Below are positions 1-5,560 of a stretch of 6,022 nucleotides of DNA, in pieces (the first letter of the stretch is position 1; each line of letters starts with the position of its first letter). The position numbers and the translations under genes are program-made. This DNA comes from Ardenticatenales bacterium. Its GTDB lineage: Bacteria; Chloroflexota; Anaerolineae; Promineifilales; UBA4811. The stretch is from positions 1-6,022 of the forward strand of contig WSZX01000385.1 in NCBI GenBank assembly GCA_013139935.1, read 5' to 3'. The notes below the pieces were generated by a model that saw only the letters and a program-made list of their open reading frames with translations, was not told where the DNA came from and did no database searches.

Positions 1-202
1 GGCCGATTTCGGTGTCGCGTCTGTGCCTGTCATGTTTCCTCATGATAGTGAACTCTTCCTATGTTATCATTTCCGGGACGGTGGGCAAACCGAGGATCTG
101 AGTGCGGGTGCGCGATCGGGTCCGGAACTCGGCCGGCCGGGCAGCGAGGTCTCACAAACTGCGGCGATTGCCCGGGGTGGTGGCGCGGGTGCGGATTGGG
201 TG

Positions 203-208
203 TATAAT
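203..208 (+). promoter_or_regulatory. Possible -10 element (TATAAT), no clear -35
   Basis: A perfect TATAAT hexamer stands out in GC-rich sequence about 200 bases ahead of the first gene. At 16-18 bp upstream the bases are GC-rich and do not resemble TTGACA, and the preceding TG is adjacent rather than one base removed as in an extended -10. It would give a leader of roughly 200 bases. A chance match is quite possible. Confidence 0.17.
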
Positions 209-370
209 TGGGTGCATGGTGGACCGTAGGCGTTTGGCTGGCCTGGACTCCCGGGGTCCTGGCGTTCTGGGATGGAAGGGAGGACGCCGGATGGTTGTGC
301 TGAGCGCGCAGGAGGCGGCCGCGCGGGCCGTGACACGGCAGACACTGGGGATGCGCACCATCGATTCCCA

Positions 371-387
371 TTTGCCGGTGCGGCAAA
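371..387 (+). promoter_or_regulatory. Perfect 7-bp hairpin in the leader of the first gene
   Basis: TTTGCCG at 371-377 and CGGCAAA at 381-387 are exact reverse complements separated by GTG, giving a 7-bp stem with a three-base loop. It ends 23 bases before the ATG at 411 and 12 bases before the AGGAG ribosome site. No T run follows, so it is not a classical terminator on the + strand. It may be a leader structure that affects translation, an operator, or chance. Confidence 0.35.
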
Positions 388-399
388 ACATATGAGTGC

Positions 400-404
400 A
401 GGAG
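400..404 (+). promoter_or_regulatory. Ribosome binding site AGGAG that fixes the start at 411
   Basis: AGGAG sits six bases before ATG 411. An in-frame GTG at 396 lies immediately upstream of this site and has no comparable Shine-Dalgarno sequence of its own, so ATG 411 is the better start. Confidence 0.7.
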
Positions 405-410
405 AAGAAA

Positions 411-980
411 ATGATTAGGAAGGTCCGATTCGCTCTCTTGTTGACGTTGGCATGTTTCGTGGTGTCTTTGATGGTTCTGCTGGGCAGCGGCGAAAGCCCG
501 TTGCAGGCCATGCCGGCCCAGACGGTCACCCCAGCGCTGGGCTATCTTCCGTTTGTTCTGAGACAGCCTACCCTCACCCCCAGTGCCACTCCCACTCCGA
601 CCGCCACTCCCACTCCGACCGCCACTCCCTATCCCACGCTCAACGATGGACAGTACCAGGCTGATGTAGGCGAAGGCGGCATGGGCAGGATATTCTTTAG
701 GGTCAGCGGCGGCGGAGAAGAGGTCTACGGTGCGTGGTTCGTCTTTCAGGTCCATTCATATTGCGATATGGCAACCTATGACTTTACCGGTTCGAAGGCC
801 ATTACGGAGGGTGAGTTCTTTTTCCAGGAGAAGGATGGCGACACGCTCAAGGCAAGCCTGAGTTGCGATTATGTCTCTGACACCCAAGCCGAGTGTACAG
901 CCGTGATGGGTGGTATACCTGCGGGATGCAACACCGTCGAAGGCATAGCGAGGTGGATGTGGGCGGCCGCCGGCGAATGA
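411..980 (+). CDS. Secreted protein with Thr-Pro linker and four-cysteine C-terminal domain
   Basis: This 189-residue protein is predicted to be exported; its function is unknown. Residues 1-6 are basic (MIRKVR), 7-24 form a hydrophobic signal segment, and cleavage is plausible after Ala33 or Ala36. Residues 45-51 (YLPFVLR) resemble the short motif that precedes Thr-Pro linkers in many Chloroflexota exported proteins, and residues 54-76 are a Thr/Pro/Ala linker. Residues 79-189 form a separate, probably beta-rich domain with a DGQY start, FRVSGGG, and four cysteines (118, 152, 162, 173) that could make two disulfides outside the cell. Cys15 lies inside the hydrophobic core and does not fit a lipobox, so it is probably not a lipoprotein. 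The start is ATG 411, supported by AGGAG at 400-404; GTG 396 would add five residues. The next gene, 198 bp downstream, also encodes a Thr-Pro-linker protein but has an unrelated terminal domain. Confidence 0.8.
   Translation: MIRKVRFALLLTLACFVVSLMVLLGSGESPLQAMPAQTVTPALGYLPFVLRQPTLTPSATPTPTATPTPTATPYPTLNDGQYQADVGEGGMGRIFFRVSGGGEEVYGAWFVFQVHSYCDMATYDFTGSKAITEGEFFFQEKDGDTLKASLSCDYVSDTQAECTAVMGGIPAGCNTVEGIARWMWAAAGE
585..629 (+). repeat. 18-bp direct repeat inside the Thr-Pro linker
   Basis: The unit GCCACTCCCACTCCGACC occurs at 585-602 and again, identical, at 603-620, followed by a half copy at 621-629. Each unit encodes six linker residues (Ala/Thr/Pro), so gain or loss of a unit changes linker length without a frameshift. 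Confidence 0.8.
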
Positions 981-1117
981 TGCATGGCCGCTCTACGCAG
1001 AGGCCGGAGGCCGCACAGTCTCCTTTCCAGGGCGGATCGGGTGGACCGCCGGCCGGTGCAGATCGACCGAGACGTCGCAGCCCAAACCCGTCTGGCAGAA
1101 CAGGCCGGGCACGGGCG

Positions 1118-1144
1118 TTGGCGGGACGACTGGAGAACTATACC
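1118..1144 (+). promoter_or_regulatory. Weak promoter candidate ahead of the lipoprotein gene
   Basis: In the 198-bp gap between the two exported-protein genes, TTGGCG at 1118-1123 and TATACC at 1139-1144 resemble -35 and -10 boxes but are only 15 bp apart. No other promoter or terminator is evident in the gap 981-1178. The match is weak and could be chance. Confidence 0.15.
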
Positions 1145-1178
1145 ATAGACGTATTGCCGTCGGCAGGGTGGACAAGGC

Positions 1179-1814
1179 GTGCGGCGTGATCTCGCCGCCG
1201 TTGGCATCGTGTTGCTGGGCCTGGTGACTGCCTGTTCGTCCGCCCCGGAAATGGCGGAGACAGCCGTCATCGAAACCACGGCCGCGCATCGGCCGACAGC
1301 ATCTGCCATCCTGCCTTCCACGGCCGCCAGCACTCCCACTGAACTCCCACTCCCAACACTGCTCCCTACTCCGACGTTGCTGCCCACGCCAACAAGCCTG
1401 CCCAGCGCCACTCCCGTGCCATCAAGCACTCCTACGCCCACCAGAACGCCCGCGCCGACACCCACCATAGACCTGACGGCTGTGTGCCGCGAGTACGTGG
1501 CTCCCTATGCGGCCGAGCTACGTCCCCATATCTTGAATGGGACGAGCCTGATCGAAGCGGTCTTTGGCATTGTTCAGGGGACGGAAGCACTGGGGAATGA
1601 AACCTGGGAACTGCTGGCGCTCCGGCAGACGCTGGCCGCCATGGACGTGCCACACTGCGTGGAGGGCATCCACCACCTCTTTGTTGAGGCCCTGGAGAGC
1701 GCCACCCTGGCGATCGACTTTTTCCAGAGTGGAGACACCGGAAGAGCGCAGATGTTTGCTGAACAGAGCACCGAACGGCTGACCGAGTTTCTGAGGGAGA
1801 TCTCTGACCCATAG
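1179..1814 (+). CDS. Lipoprotein with Thr-Pro linker and helical C-terminal domain
   Basis: This 211-residue protein is probably anchored to the outer face of the membrane; its function is not recognised. It starts MRRD, then a hydrophobic stretch ending in the lipobox V16-T17-A18-C19, so Cys19 should be the lipidated N-terminal residue. Residues 20-95 are low complexity, with a Thr/Pro/Ser/Leu linker at about 52-96. Residues 97-211 appear mainly helical and contain two cysteines (103 and 160) that could pair. The segment is rich in amphipathic runs such as HHLFVEALESATLAIDFF and ends in ISDP. The start is GTG at 1179, with a purine-rich AGGGTGGA stretch upstream; it gives a complete signal peptide. 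Only 10 bp separate its stop from the next gene, which suggests co-transcription. Solute-binding or cell-surface sensing roles are possible, but nothing seen selects one. Confidence 0.82.
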   Translation: MRRDLAAVGIVLLGLVTACSSAPEMAETAVIETTAAHRPTASAILPSTAASTPTELPLPTLLPTPTLLPTPTSLPSATPVPSSTPTPTRTPAPTPTIDLTAVCREYVAPYAAELRPHILNGTSLIEAVFGIVQGTEALGNETWELLALRQTLAAMDVPHCVEGIHHLFVEALESATLAIDFFQSGDTGRAQMFAEQSTERLTEFLREISDP

Positions 1815-1824
1815 CAGGCGCCGA

Positions 1825-2208
1825 ATGGACGGATCCAATCAAGTTGTCCCAGAAGAGCCAACGCCAGCCAGCCCATTCCTGCCCGGCATGGCAGAATTCG
1901 CCCCTGGCGTCTGGCACTATCTGGGCTGCACCCGCAAAGTAGCTTTTCTGGGCAGTATGAAGCGGGACAGGTTTCATGATCCCATCTGTGGTCACGGCCG
2001 CCGCATCCTTACCGTGAACCGGCTCTGTTTTGTGGATTGGGAGGCGGCCGAGCGCTATGGCTATGTGCCGTGCGGAGTATGCAAGCCGAGCCGGGTTTCG
2101 GATGGGGCGCCGAATATCACGAATAACACGATTGGAAATGTCACGAATGGCACGAATAGCACGAATGGAACCAATGGAACGAATGGAAGAAAAGAGTGTC
2201 ACGAATGA
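1825..2208 (+). CDS. Small stand-alone Ada-type zinc-binding domain protein
   Basis: The protein is 127 residues. Residues 30-89 match the metal-binding domain of Ada (Ada_Zn_binding family): HDPIC at 51-55, RRI at 59-61, N65, a CFVDWEAAERYGY stretch and PCGVCKP at 82-88. The likely zinc ligands are His51, Cys55, Cys83 and Cys86. Their spacing (x3, x27, x2) closely follows Cys38, Cys42, Cys69 and Cys72 of E. coli Ada. Cys38 of Ada is the methyl acceptor for phosphotriesters; here that position is His, so methyl-transfer repair is unlikely and the domain is probably structural or DNA-binding. No AraC or methyltransferase domain follows. Residues 97-121 are a Thr-Asn-Gly tail produced by a 9-bp DNA repeat, which also supplies the stop codon. 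No strong ribosome site precedes ATG 1825; translation may be coupled to the lipoprotein gene 10 bp upstream. The natural C-terminus may have ended near residue 92 before repeat insertion. Confidence 0.75.
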   Translation: MDGSNQVVPEEPTPASPFLPGMAEFAPGVWHYLGCTRKVAFLGSMKRDRFHDPICGHGRRILTVNRLCFVDWEAAERYGYVPCGVCKPSRVSDGAPNITNNTIGNVTNGTNSTNGTNGTNGRKECHE

Positions 2209-2259
2209 CGCGAATGGTAATATCACGAATCACACGAATGGATTGAACGGCGCGAATGG
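2109..2259 (+). repeat. Degenerate 9-bp tandem array, consensus CACGAATGG
   Basis: About 13-15 units can be read. Good copies begin at 2118, 2127, 2142, 2151, 2160, 2178, 2200, 2209, 2224, 2233 and 2251, with weaker ones at 2109, 2169 and 2242. Units are back to back except for insertions of 6 bp (2136-2141 and 2218-2223) and 13 bp (2187-2199). The first half is translated as Thr-Asn-Gly repeats at the end of the Ada-type gene. The 13-bp interruption shifts the frame by one base, so the next unit is read CAC GAA TGA and ends the protein. The rest of the array is noncoding. Such short degenerate arrays are dispersed in some bacterial genomes; whether this one is part of a family needs the whole genome. 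Confidence 0.9.
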
Positions 2260-2264
2260 CGCCG
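2248..2264 (+). other. All-GC 6-bp hairpin at the end of the 9-bp array
   Basis: CGGCGC at 2248-2253 and GCGCCG at 2259-2264 are reverse complements around the loop GAATG. It lies 40 bp after the Ada-type gene's stop and is formed partly by the last repeat unit. The bases that follow are not T-rich, so a Rho-independent terminator is not supported. Confidence 0.35.
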
Positions 2265-2270
2265 CCCAAC

Positions 2271-2298
2271 TGCATGACACACCGACTAGTGTGCATGA
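2271..2298 (+). promoter_or_regulatory. Paired TGCATGA direct repeats before the pentapeptide gene
   Basis: TGCATGA occurs at 2271-2277 and 2292-2298, 21 bp apart from start to start, or about two helical turns. Between them CACAC (2278-2282) can pair with GTGTG (2289-2293). The second copy runs into the ribosome site AGGAG (2298-2302). This arrangement could be an operator or a leader hairpin, but the elements are short and may be chance. Confidence 0.22.
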
Positions 2299-2310
2299 GG
2301 AGAAGATGAG

Positions 2311-2508
2311 ATGGAATTCGCGCGATCAGCACTGTATCTGTTGCTCAACTCGCCCACACCCCTCTCGCTCGCTCAGGCGGATCTGAGCGGAGCGAATTTC
2401 GAGGGTGCTACCCTGATCCGGGCCAACCTGCGTCGCGCTGCAATGGACGACACCGATTTCACGGGGGCCATTCTGCCCGACGACGGCGTTTCAAGCAATG
2501 AGAGTTGA
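2311..2508 (+). CDS. Very small pentapeptide-repeat protein
   Basis: The protein is 65 residues. After a short N-terminal part (MEFARSALYLLL), seven consecutive pentapeptide units follow the A(D/N)LXX pattern at residues 23-57: ADLSG, ANFEG, ATLIR, ANLRR, AAMDD, TDFTG and AILPD. In this family, four units make one turn of a right-handed quadrilateral beta-helix, so this protein has fewer than two turns, well short of typical members, which have many turns. A good ribosome site, AGGAG at 2298-2302, precedes ATG 2311 by eight bases, so it is probably expressed. Its last 11 bases overlap the start of the PLP enzyme gene, which suggests translational coupling. The role is unknown; it might be a small partner or folding or targeting factor, or a degraded remnant of a longer pentapeptide protein. 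Nothing indicates gyrase protection. Confidence 0.72.
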   Translation: MEFARSALYLLLNSPTPLSLAQADLSGANFEGATLIRANLRRAAMDDTDFTGAILPDDGVSSNES

Positions 2509-3709
2509 CTTTGACCGGATAATCGACCGCCGTCACACCGGCAGTGTCAAGTGGTCGCGCTATGGGGACGCGCTACCTCTCTGGGTGGCGGACATGGACT
2601 TTAGCGCGCCCGAGCCGGTTGTCCAGGCCCTGCGCGAGCGCGTCGAGCATCAGATATTTGGCTATACCCTTCCCCCGGAGGACCTGGGCGAGGCGGTCCG
2701 GGCCTGGTTGCGACGTCGGCACGGCTGGGAGGTGGAGCAAGAGGCGATCAGCTTTGTCCCCGGTGTCATGCGAGGGGTCAATAGCGTGGCCCGCGCAGTC
2801 GGCCGGCCAGGCGATGGGATTCTGGTTCAGCCGCCGGTCTACTTTCCCTTCCTGGTGGTGCCGGAGAACAGCGAGCGGGTGCTCGAGCAGGCGCCGGTGC
2901 GGCCGGTGAACGGCCGGTACCAGATCGATTTCGATGCCTTTGAGCAGGCTATCACCGACCGAACCCGACTCTTTCTGCTGTGCAATCCCCACAACCCGCT
3001 CGGCCGGGTTTTTACGACGATGGAACTGGAGCGGTTGGCAGAGATCTGCCTGCGCCGGAACATTGTCATCAGTTCAGACGAGATCCACGGTGACCTGATC
3101 TTCAACGGTCACAAGCACATCCCCATCGCCGCTCTGGCTCCCGAGATCGCGGCGAAGACGGTGACCACGTTCGCGCCCAGCAAGACGTTCAACATCCCTG
3201 GCCTGTCCTGCTCCATCATGATCATTCAGGACGCCGAGTTGAGGGCACAGGTCAAAGCGGCCGGCGCCGGTCTGGTTGGCGGCGTCAATGTGATGGGATA
3301 TGCGGCCGCGCTGGCGGCCTATCAGGAAGGAGAGGAGTGGCTGCTCCAACTGCTGGAATACCTGCAGGAAAATCGGGACTATACGCTAGACTTTGTGGGG
3401 ACCCGCCTCCCGGGAATCGAAATGGCTCCGGTGGAGGGGACGTTTCTCGCCTGGCTCGACTGCCGTTCCTCGGCCGCCTGTCTTTCCCATGACGGAGAGG
3501 AGGGCAACGCGCACGAGTTCTTCTTGCAGCGAGCCAACGTGGCCCTCAACGAGGGGGCGACGTTCGGCTCTGGGGGAGAGGGGTTTGTCCGATTGAACTT
3601 TGGTTGCACCCGCGCCACTCTGGTCCAGGCGCTGGAGCGGATGGAGGGGGCGCTCGAAGAAGGTCGCGCTGCGGCCGATTCAAGCGGCCGGGGCACGCGG
3701 TGCGGATAG
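2498..3709 (+). CDS. MalY/PatB-family PLP-dependent C-S lyase (aminotransferase fold)
   Basis: The 403-residue protein is a fold-type I PLP enzyme. Family members cleave cystathionine or cysteine conjugates to a thiol, pyruvate and ammonia (cystathionine beta-lyase activity), or act as aminotransferases; they work in the cytoplasm. The start MRVDFDRIIDRRHTGSVKW and the LWVADMDF motif (residues 28-35) are typical of the MalY/PatB branch. NPHNPLGR at 163-170, SDEIHGDL at 193-200 with Asp194 expected to hold the pyridine nitrogen, and SKTFNIPGL with Lys229 as Schiff-base lysine mark the cofactor site. RLNFGCTR near 365-372 supplies the carboxylate-binding Arg372. Length is close to the usual 385-400, with a short nonconserved tail from about 392. 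No good Shine-Dalgarno site precedes ATG 2498; it overlaps the pentapeptide gene by 11 bp, so reinitiation is likely. The exact substrate cannot be told from sequence alone. Confidence 0.93.
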   Translation: MRVDFDRIIDRRHTGSVKWSRYGDALPLWVADMDFSAPEPVVQALRERVEHQIFGYTLPPEDLGEAVRAWLRRRHGWEVEQEAISFVPGVMRGVNSVARAVGRPGDGILVQPPVYFPFLVVPENSERVLEQAPVRPVNGRYQIDFDAFEQAITDRTRLFLLCNPHNPLGRVFTTMELERLAEICLRRNIVISSDEIHGDLIFNGHKHIPIAALAPEIAAKTVTTFAPSKTFNIPGLSCSIMIIQDAELRAQVKAAGAGLVGGVNVMGYAAALAAYQEGEEWLLQLLEYLQENRDYTLDFVGTRLPGIEMAPVEGTFLAWLDCRSSAACLSHDGEEGNAHEFFLQRANVALNEGATFGSGGEGFVRLNFGCTRATLVQALERMEGALEEGRAAADSSGRGTRCG

Positions 3710-3710
3710 T

Positions 3711-3732
3711 GGGGGGATCGTCGATCGCCCCC
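3711..3732 (+). other. GC-rich hairpin between the PLP enzyme and glucosidase genes
   Basis: GGGGG (3711-3715) and CCCCC (3728-3732) pair, followed inward by GATC (3716-3719) with GATC (3723-3726) around a three-base loop; G3727 is bulged. This gives nine base pairs within the 49-bp gap, starting one base after the stop codon. TCAATTCAT follows rather than a T run, so a classical terminator is not supported. It may protect or separate messages within an operon. Confidence 0.45.
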
Positions 3733-3742
3733 GTCAATTCAT

Positions 3743-3754
3743 AGGAGCAGAGGA
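3743..3754 (+). promoter_or_regulatory. Ribosome binding region that fixes the glucosidase start
   Basis: AGGAG at 3743-3747 and GAGGA at 3750-3754 precede ATG 3759. The same frame is open back to 3600, but that part overlaps the end of the PLP enzyme in another frame and has no family resemblance, so ATG 3759 is the start. Confidence 0.7.
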
Positions 3755-3758
3755 AACA

Positions 3759-5462
3759 ATGACCGGTCTTCAATGGTGGCAAAGCGCTGTTTTCTACCAG
3801 ATATACCCGAGGAGCTTTGCCGATGGCAACGGCGATGGCATCGGAGATCTGCCCGGGATCATTGCGCGGCTGGATTATCTGGCCGACCTGGGCATTGATG
3901 CCATCTGGCTCTCCCCACACTATCCCTCCCCACAGTTCGATTGCGGCTATGACGTGGCGGATTATTCCGGGGTCGACCCCGAGTATGGGACGCTGGACGA
4001 TTTCAAGCAGATGCTGGACGAGGTCCACCAGCGGGGGATGCGCCTCATCATCGATCTGGTTCTGAATCACACGTCGGACCAGCACTCCTGGTTTCTCGAG
4101 TCGGCGTCCAGCCGGGAGAACCCAAAGCGGGACTGGTACATCTGGGGCGACGGCCCGCCCAACGACTGGCTCTCTACCTTTGGCGACTCGGCCTGGGAAT
4201 ACGATGAAGGGACGGGCCAGTACTATTATCACTATTTTTTTAAAGAGCAGCCGGACCTCAATTGGCGCAACCCGGAGGTCAAGGCGGCCATGTTTGACGC
4301 GGTCCGTTTCTGGCTCGACATGGGGGTGGATGGCTATCGGCTGGACGCGATAGGCACTGTTTATGAGGACCCCGCCATGCCGGCCCACAACACCGGCCTG
4401 ACCGTGGCGGAACTGCGCCGCCGCAAGGAGGAGGCCAAGACCGATGCGGATCGACGTGCGGCCCGTGAACTCTGGGACCAGGTTTTTGGCTGCCAGGTGA
4501 ACCAGCCGGAGGTCCACGACCTGATGAAGGAGCTGCGCACGCTGGTTGACGAGTACGATGATCGCGTGCTGGTGGGGGAGACCAGTCTCATAGGCTTTTA
4601 TGGAGATGGGACCGATGAGTTGCACACGGTCTTTAACTTTCCCTTGATGAGATTGGAGCGGCTGACCGCGGCAGGGATTCGGGACAATCAGCAGGAGCGG
4701 TTGTCCGCGTTGAACGCCCTGGCACGGGTTGGTTGGCCCTGCAACACATTGGGGAACCACGATGCGCCGCGGACTTTTTCTCGGTTCGGTGACGGGGAGA
4801 ACGATGACGCGCTGGCTCGCCTCTCGTTGGGGCTGGTGCTCACCCTGCGCGGCACCCCGTTCCTCTACAATGGGGAAGAGATCGGGATGATAGACCTCTC
4901 GCTGGACGACATCTCCCAGTTCCGCGACGAGTTGGGGATCTGGCTGTACAACGCTGCTCGGCGGGATTTGGGCCTGCCGGCCGAGGCGGCTCTGCAACTG
5001 GCGATCGATGGTTCCCGCGACCGGTGCCGCACGCCGATGCAGTGGAGTGCGGATGCCAATGGGGGTTTCTGTCCTTCCGGGGTCCGCCCCTGGCTGCCGG
5101 TACATCCCAATCATGCGGACGGCGTCAACGTGGCCGATCAATTGAACCATGCCGGCTCGCTCCTGAGCTACTATCGTGCGCTCTTGAAGCTGCGGCGCGA
5201 ATCGCCTGCCCTGGTGGGGGGCGACTATACACCGCTGCAGTCGGATGACCCGGATCTGCTGGTCTTTCTGCGGGCGACGCCAGAGCAGACCTGTCTGGTT
5301 GCGCTCAACTTTTCGGGTTCGGCCGCGGTTCTTGAACCCGACGCCGCCCTCCCGGCCGCCGGGCGCGTGCTGATGGGCACCCCCCACCGGCGGGAGGGGG
5401 ATGAACTGGCCCTGGCCGGGTTGACGATTGCGCCCTTTGAACTGCTGATCTGTGAAATGTGA
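3759..5462 (+). CDS. GH13 alpha-glucosidase
   Basis: This 567-residue cytoplasmic enzyme belongs to glycoside hydrolase family 13, the alpha-glucosidase/oligo-1,6-glucosidase group, and should release glucose from the nonreducing ends of short alpha-glucans. The start WWQSAVFYQIYPRSF is typical. Residues 22-30 (DGNGDGIGD) form the calcium-type loop. The conserved regions are I, DLVLNH at 99-104; II, GVDGYRLDAIG at 189-199 with nucleophile Asp196; III, VGETS with acid/base Glu274; and IV, GNHD with Asp335. RCRTPMQW at 422-429 is also conserved. Ala197 follows the nucleophile; in this group Ala or Thr at that site goes with alpha-1,4 preference and Val with alpha-1,6, so maltose-type substrates are inferred. 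A C-terminal beta domain covers about 485-567. No signal peptide is seen. The final residues ICEM and the stop merge into the 7-bp repeat array. It follows the PLP enzyme by 49 bp. Trehalose-type or sucrose-type specificities within GH13 cannot be excluded. Confidence 0.95.
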   Translation: MTGLQWWQSAVFYQIYPRSFADGNGDGIGDLPGIIARLDYLADLGIDAIWLSPHYPSPQFDCGYDVADYSGVDPEYGTLDDFKQMLDEVHQRGMRLIIDLVLNHTSDQHSWFLESASSRENPKRDWYIWGDGPPNDWLSTFGDSAWEYDEGTGQYYYHYFFKEQPDLNWRNPEVKAAMFDAVRFWLDMGVDGYRLDAIGTVYEDPAMPAHNTGLTVAELRRRKEEAKTDADRRAARELWDQVFGCQVNQPEVHDLMKELRTLVDEYDDRVLVGETSLIGFYGDGTDELHTVFNFPLMRLERLTAAGIRDNQQERLSALNALARVGWPCNTLGNHDAPRTFSRFGDGENDDALARLSLGLVLTLRGTPFLYNGEEIGMIDLSLDDISQFRDELGIWLYNAARRDLGLPAEAALQLAIDGSRDRCRTPMQWSADANGGFCPSGVRPWLPVHPNHADGVNVADQLNHAGSLLSYYRALLKLRRESPALVGGDYTPLQSDDPDLLVFLRATPEQTCLVALNFSGSAAVLEPDAALPAAGRVLMGTPHRREGDELALAGLTIAPFELLICEM

Positions 5463-5556
5463 TGCGTGATGCGTGATGGGTGGGGCGTGATACGTGATGC
5501 GTGATGCGTGATGCGTGATGCGTGGGGTGTGATGCGTGATACGTGATGCGTGATGT
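5459..5556 (+). repeat. Perfectly phased 7-bp tandem array, consensus GTGATGC
   Basis: Fourteen units of exactly 7 bp fill these 98 bp with no insertion or deletion. Eight are exactly GTGATGC; the others are single-base variants (GTGATGG, GTGATAC twice, GTGATGT) and two GTGGGG forms (GTGGGGC at 5480-5486, GTGGGGT at 5522-5528). GTGAAAT at 5452-5458 is in phase and may be a further decayed unit. The glucosidase stop codon TGA (5460-5462) is inside the first unit. Read on the opposite strand the array gives His/Ser/Arg/Ile/Thr repeats, which should not be called a protein. Similar short heptamer repeats occur in cyanobacteria and some other bacteria; a whole-genome search would show if it is dispersed here. 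Confidence 0.95.
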
Positions 5557-5560
5557 GCAG

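Larger units (their letters stand above)
1..410. other. Upstream region without a confident gene
   Basis: No reading frame here looks like a real protein. One + frame is open from the left edge to a stop at 227-229, so the tail of a gene from outside cannot be excluded. Its third codon positions are not consistently G/C in the first 60 bases, unlike the real genes downstream, and its residues match no family I know. Reverse-strand frames are Arg/Pro/Ser-rich and read as shadows of GC-rich DNA. Small palindromes occur: ATGATA at 42-47 with TATCAT at 65-70, GGCCGGCC at 131-138, and a short GGAC/GTCC stem at 245-259. The stretch probably holds the promoter and leader of the gene at 411. Confidence 0.5.

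Noticed and set aside
102..395. A 97-codon + strand frame before the first gene
   Set aside because: It has no ribosome site, no recognisable motif and an Arg-rich composition typical of chance frames in GC-rich DNA.
30..755. A 241-codon - strand frame over the left end
   Set aside because: It is His/Pro/Arg/Gln-rich without recognisable motifs and runs antisense through the signal-peptide gene.
869..1468. A 199-codon - strand frame with Val-Gly-rich repeats
   Set aside because: The repeats are the reverse reading of the Thr-Pro linker codons of the lipoprotein.
2142..2186. N-glycosylation signals in the Asn-x-Thr tail of the Ada-type protein
   Set aside because: The pattern follows directly from the 9-bp DNA repeat, and the protein has no export signal.
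1432..2226. A 264-codon - strand frame with Ile-Arg repeats at its start
   Set aside because: The repeats are the reverse reading of the 9-bp array, and the rest is antisense to two supported genes.
2311..2508. A gyrase-protecting (Qnr-like) pentapeptide protein
   Set aside because: Seven units are far fewer than such proteins need to mimic DNA.
5459..5556. A CRISPR array
   Set aside because: The units are 7 bp, back to back, with no spacers and no cas genes nearby.
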